Positions 5,858 through 8,419 of a DNA stretch of 8,419 nt are shown piece after piece. The position numbers and the translations under genes are program-made. Numbering within the stretch: the stretch's first letter is position 1; the number at the start of each line of letters is the position of its first letter. Under the pieces are notes generated by a model. The model made no database searches. It saw only the letters and a list, made by a program, of their open reading frames with translations, and was not told where the DNA came from. Source of the stretch: Gammaproteobacteria bacterium (GTDB lineage Bacteria > Pseudomonadota > Gammaproteobacteria > DAOWEP01); assembly GCA_030638455.1 (NCBI GenBank), contig DAOWEP010000047.1, forward strand, positions 1 to 8,419. Reading direction: 5' to 3'.

Positions 5858-7588
5858 TTAATTATTGTGCGTGAAGTTTTTCGTTGCCTGTCTTCTCGTT
5901 TCCAGCCTTTTAGTCCATGTCCGGTTACCTTTAACCACAATCGGTCGCAATAAAATCACTAGCTCACTTCTCTCAACAACATCCTGTCTATGCCCAAATA
6001 TTGAACCTACAAAAGGCAGATCACCTAGCCCTGGAACTGATGTCCTGTATTTTTCTGTTAGATTCTGCATCAGACCACCGATGACTACGACCTGTCCGCT
6101 TTGTACACGCACAATACTGTCAGACTCCCTAATTGAACTTGTTGCCAGACCAACCCTATCAGCCTGACCAACATCCTTCAGTGTCTCTGTAACTTCACTC
6201 ACAGACGGATGAACATATAAGGTCACTATGTCATTTTCATCAATTTGTGGGATTACATCCAAAGCCACACCGGAGAAGAAGGGAGCCAGGGTGACATTCG
6301 AAGTCTCATTGGTACCAACAGTGCTAGTCGTTACATCGGTACCCACATCGGTAACAAAATACTCATCCTGTCCTACCTTAATCACGGCCTTCTGGTTGTT
6401 AACGGTAGAGATACGTGGACTGGAAAGAACCTGAACATCGCCCTGACCTTTCATCAACTCTATGAAGGCAGTAAAGTCATTGGCATTTACCGCCACTGAA
6501 AATATTCCTCCAAATGCTGATGTATCGGTGCCTGTCACTTGAGCCAGGTTGTCTGGATCCAGAACACCCAGGTTTCCTTCAATGTTGGACGGATTAATTC
6601 CATTGTTAATAATACTGCCTCCCCCTGTTTGACCAAACAGGGCTGATTTGCCTGTTCCCAGGCTTCCCAAAGCAGACCAGTTAATACCTGTCTGGAATTT
6701 ATCATTCAACCTGATTTCCAGTATCTTGGCTTCCAGAATAACCTGACGCTGAATAATATCCTGGGTAGCATTGAGATATTCTTCCACGATACGCAGTTCT
6801 TTTGGCATGGCCCTCACAATTACAATACCCGTTTGCGGGTTTATAACTACCTTGCGCCCACCCTCTTCTCCAATCATGGATTCCAGTGTTATCTTCAACC
6901 CTGGCCAGAAATCGGATTCTGAGGTAGTGGTCATTTCACTACCTCCACCACCACTCACACCACCACTCGCACCACCACTCGCACCACCACTATCCACTGA
7001 ACCGCTGACCTGTCCTGCGGCAACACTTATGTTAGATGATCCAGTGCGTTTAACGTTTAAATAATTTACCTTGAATATTTTTGTTCTGATTTTTGCTGGC
7101 AGTACTTCATAGCCTGACTGGGTGCGACGATACTCATAACCATATACATGGTGAACCGTTTTCATTACCTCATCGACGGTCACATTCTTCAGGCTTAATG
7201 AAATTGCTTCTGTCAAGGAAGGATGTACTACCATGTTATAGGGGGTACCGCTTACCAGACTCATAAAAAATGAACGCGCCGTAGTATCGTCTGCTGTAAT
7301 ATCAAAACGAGGCTCGTCATTTTTATTGGTGGCATACTCGGACCTGGTTAGATCCACATTTATAGGTGGAAGCAATGCAGCACTAACCTCAGGAGGTGGG
7401 GTTGGCGCCCGTGGTTTTATATTTTGGTTTTGCTCTATACTCTGGTTAAGTACCCGACTAATTTCAGATTCGGACTCAGGTTCAGATACTCGAGCATTTT
7501 TCTGGCATGCGCCAAGAAGAAGAAAGCTACAAACAACGAATAGAAAATAAATTTTATTAACGCCACTTACCATCAACCCTTGCTCCAT
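5858..7588 (-). CDS. mshL: MSHA pilus secretin MshL (outer-membrane lipoprotein)
   Basis: A 576-residue secretin that forms the outer-membrane pore for the pilus. Residues 11-28 are a lipoprotein signal peptide ending in LLLGAC, so Cys28 should be lipidated. A Pro/Glu/Asn-rich linker follows to about residue 78. Residues 93-163 are a secretin N-terminal domain (FDITADDTTARSFF to YEVLP). Residues 170-275 are an N1/NolW-like domain interrupted by a Gly/Ser linker at 195-217. The secretin core runs from about 280 to 555, with QVLSSPRIST at 386-395, the VQSGQVVVIGGLM strand near 494-506, and the secretin signature VPGLGDLPFVGSIFG (518-532) followed by LVILLRPIVV. Length is normal for MshL. The start may be Met1 (1 nt after mshK) or Met6; AAGGG is only 3 nt before Met6, so Met1 is kept. 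The next gene, mshM, is unusually far away. Confidence 0.95.
   Translation of the reverse strand: MEQGLMVSGVNKIYFLFVVCSFLLLGACQKNARVSEPESESEISRVLNQSIEQNQNIKPRAPTPPPEVSAALLPPINVDLTRSEYATNKNDEPRFDITADDTTARSFFMSLVSGTPYNMVVHPSLTEAISLSLKNVTVDEVMKTVHHVYGYEYRRTQSGYEVLPAKIRTKIFKVNYLNVKRTGSSNISVAAGQVSGSVDSGGASGGASGGVSGGGGSEMTTTSESDFWPGLKITLESMIGEEGGRKVVINPQTGIVIVRAMPKELRIVEEYLNATQDIIQRQVILEAKILEIRLNDKFQTGINWSALGSLGTGKSALFGQTGGGSIINNGINPSNIEGNLGVLDPDNLAQVTGTDTSAFGGIFSVAVNANDFTAFIELMKGQGDVQVLSSPRISTVNNQKAVIKVGQDEYFVTDVGTDVTTSTVGTNETSNVTLAPFFSGVALDVIPQIDENDIVTLYVHPSVSEVTETLKDVGQADRVGLATSSIRESDSIVRVQSGQVVVIGGLMQNLTEKYRTSVPGLGDLPFVGSIFGHRQDVVERSELVILLRPIVVKGNRTWTKRLETRRQATKNFTHNN
6948..6995 (-). repeat. 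12-bp tandem repeat encoding the Gly/Ser linker of MshL
   Basis: On the plus strand the unit CCACCACTCGCA occurs exactly at 6960-6971 and 6972-6983. A copy with one mismatch lies at 6948-6959 (CCACCACTCACA), and a degenerate copy (CCACCACTATCC) at 6984-6995. Read on the minus strand the units encode four-residue SGGA/SGGV blocks in the N1-like domain of MshL. Because the unit is a multiple of three, a gain or loss of copies would change linker length without breaking the frame. Confidence 0.85.
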
Positions 7589-7589
7589 C

Positions 7590-8138
7590 TTATCTCGAAG
7601 GTTTTTTAATTGACCTGGATGACATATCCAGAACAGTCACTTTATTATCTTTTTTTATCTTCACAGATGCCGGGAATATTCCCAGTATAACAGCACCGTT
7701 AATTTTGTCGCCTTTAGTTACCGTTTTACCATTTATAATGGCTGTTCTTCTGCCTGGCGAGACAATCGTGGATGTCAACACCCACGAAGAGCTGATCTCA
7801 CCACCCCGGCCTTCACCACCTGTAATTCTAGCCTGGCTTTCTTCTACAGACTTCAGCACTGTTCCTTTTGTGGGGCGAGTGGGATCCCTCATACCCCTGA
7901 AGCCTTTATATAAATCCGGAGCTACTGGCATCTCTTTAAGCTTTTCAGACATTAATGAATCCTTAATCGTATCCAGATACTTCGACCGCTTTATTATTTT
8001 GGTCCTATTGCCATCTTTTGACCCAACAACCACTTTGCCCTGGACATCTTCAGCACTGCTATTTGCAATAGAAAATGGCAACACCATCGTCACTCCTGTC
8101 ACACAAACAATAAAGCACCATTTACGCACCCGCTCCAT
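7590..8138 (-). CDS. mshK: MSHA biogenesis protein MshK (PilP-like periplasmic protein)
   Basis: Up to 182 residues. An N-terminal signal peptide is visible: basic residues (R3-R5-K6), a hydrophobic core up to about residue 25, and small residues near 25-29 (IANSSA) where cleavage could occur. The C-terminal third has the PilP/GspC-like pattern of MshK: a DPTRP motif near residue 87, then SSWVLTSTIVSPGRRTAIINGK, a GDKINGAVILGI segment and a final strand. Such proteins bind the secretin and link it to the inner-membrane complex. ATG 8138 lies directly against its purine tract, while GTG 8129 (codon 4) has AAGGA 8 nt upstream, so a 179-residue product is likely. Vibrio MshK is, as I recall, nearer 100 residues, so the charged stretch at about residues 30-80 is extra. 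The stop is 1 nt before the mshL ATG. Sequence similarity in this family is weak, so the call leans partly on context. Confidence 0.82.
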   Translation of the reverse strand: MERVRKWCFIVCVTGVTMVLPFSIANSSAEDVQGKVVVGSKDGNRTKIIKRSKYLDTIKDSLMSEKLKEMPVAPDLYKGFRGMRDPTRPTKGTVLKSVEESQARITGGEGRGGEISSSWVLTSTIVSPGRRTAIINGKTVTKGDKINGAVILGIFPASVKIKKDNKVTVLDMSSRSIKKPSR

Positions 8139-8419
8139 CCTTTCTGGAACTCAGCGTATAAACTTTAAGATTAATTGATGCCGTCGGCCATGCCAGCGCT
8201 TTGTAGGTTATTTCATTCCAGTAAAACGCCCGATTGTAAGACTCAAGCCGCCTCAAATATTCATAGGTACTGAAGTAGTTACCATGCAATTCAATTTCAA
8301 TTTCATGTTTATATAGCCTGGATACTTTTGTAGCAACATACTTCTTTATATCTGCAAGAGCATTTTCATCAAGCGGAGTTGCATCCAGGACATTCATCCT
8401 GACCACCTTCAGCCCCTTA
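8122..8419 (-). CDS. mshJ: MSHA biogenesis protein MshJ, C-terminal part (cut by window edge)
   Basis: This is the last 98 residues of a PilO-like protein; the frame is still open at the window edge, so the start lies outside. A GTG at 8406 can be read as a start, but the frame continues upstream (K-G-L-K before it), and a 94-residue protein would be far short of the roughly 210-220 residues usual for MshJ. The visible part has the alpha/beta pattern of a PilO C-terminal domain: a helix with LADIKKYV, a strand HEIEIELHGNY, a helix STYEYLRRLES, then FYWNEITYKALAWP and a final strand INLKVYTLSS. PilO-family proteins are bitopic inner-membrane proteins whose periplasmic domain helps align the pilus assembly platform with the secretin. 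It overlaps mshK by 8-17 nt, which suggests translational coupling. Identification rests on the domain pattern plus its place directly before mshK and mshL. Confidence 0.78.
   Translation of the reverse strand, partial: KGLKVVRMNVLDATPLDENALADIKKYVATKVSRLYKHEIEIELHGNYFSTYEYLRRLESYNRAFYWNEITYKALAWPTASINLKVYTLSSRKDGAGA
8138..8142 (-). promoter_or_regulatory. Shine-Dalgarno AAGGA that favours a GTG start for mshK
   Basis: On the minus strand AAGGA (inside GAAAGGA) abuts the ATG at 8138 with no room for initiation there, but sits 8 nt before the in-frame GTG at 8129. This spacing supports GTG 8129 as the true start. mshK would then overlap the mshJ stop by 8 nt (GTGCGTAA). This is seen in the sequence; the choice of start is inference. 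Confidence 0.5.

Noticed and set aside
7705..8178. Plus-strand ORF of 157 residues opposite mshK
   Set aside because: It lies almost wholly antisense to mshK, whose signal peptide and domain pattern fit a real gene; the plus-strand translation has no recognisable domain and no good ribosome binding site.

Overview
The window is the central block of an MSHA-type (mannose-sensitive haemagglutinin-like) type IV pilus biogenesis locus. Every convincing gene lies on the minus strand. Read in transcription order, from high to low coordinate, the genes are the 3' end of mshJ, then mshK, mshL, mshM, mshN, mshE and mshG, the order known from Vibrio and Shewanella. This content points to a proteobacterium, most likely a gammaproteobacterium, although related loci also occur in betaproteobacteria. 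The genes are of moderate GC (about 47% in a hand-counted part of mshM) and the largest spacer is AT-rich (about 31% over 5521-5760). I cannot name a genus.

Layout: 8419-8122 is the C-terminal 98 residues of MshJ, cut by the window edge. It overlaps mshK (8138-7590), which ends 1 nt before mshL (7588-5858), so J, K and L form a tightly coupled cluster. A 434-nt spacer (5857-5424) follows. It holds a 26-codon ORF starting 4 nt after the mshL stop and an 8-bp stem-loop, and is otherwise AT-rich. Next come mshM (5423-4557), mshN (4456-3368), mshE (3307-1616) and mshG (1421-186), separated by 100, 60 and 194 nt. The 194-nt mshE-mshG spacer contains three successive inverted repeats. The last 185 nt are AT-rich and carry no convincing gene; the pilin genes would be expected just beyond coordinate 1.

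How the parts work together: MshL is the outer-membrane secretin through which the pilus leaves the cell, and MshK is a small periplasmic PilP-like partner. MshJ is a PilO-like inner-membrane alignment protein. MshE is the hexameric assembly ATPase, with an N-terminal MshEN domain of the c-di-GMP-binding type. MshG is the PilC/GspF-like platform protein. MshM is an ExeA-like AAA ATPase and MshN a TPR protein with one membrane anchor, both accessory factors.

I found no clearly new system. The points most worth a second look are the divergent second c-di-GMP motif of MshE, the structured mshE-mshG spacer, the unusually long mshL-mshM spacer with its small ORF and hairpin, and a 12-bp tandem repeat encoding a Gly/Ser linker in MshL. 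No RNA genes, CRISPR arrays, insertion sequences or confident promoters or terminators were seen.
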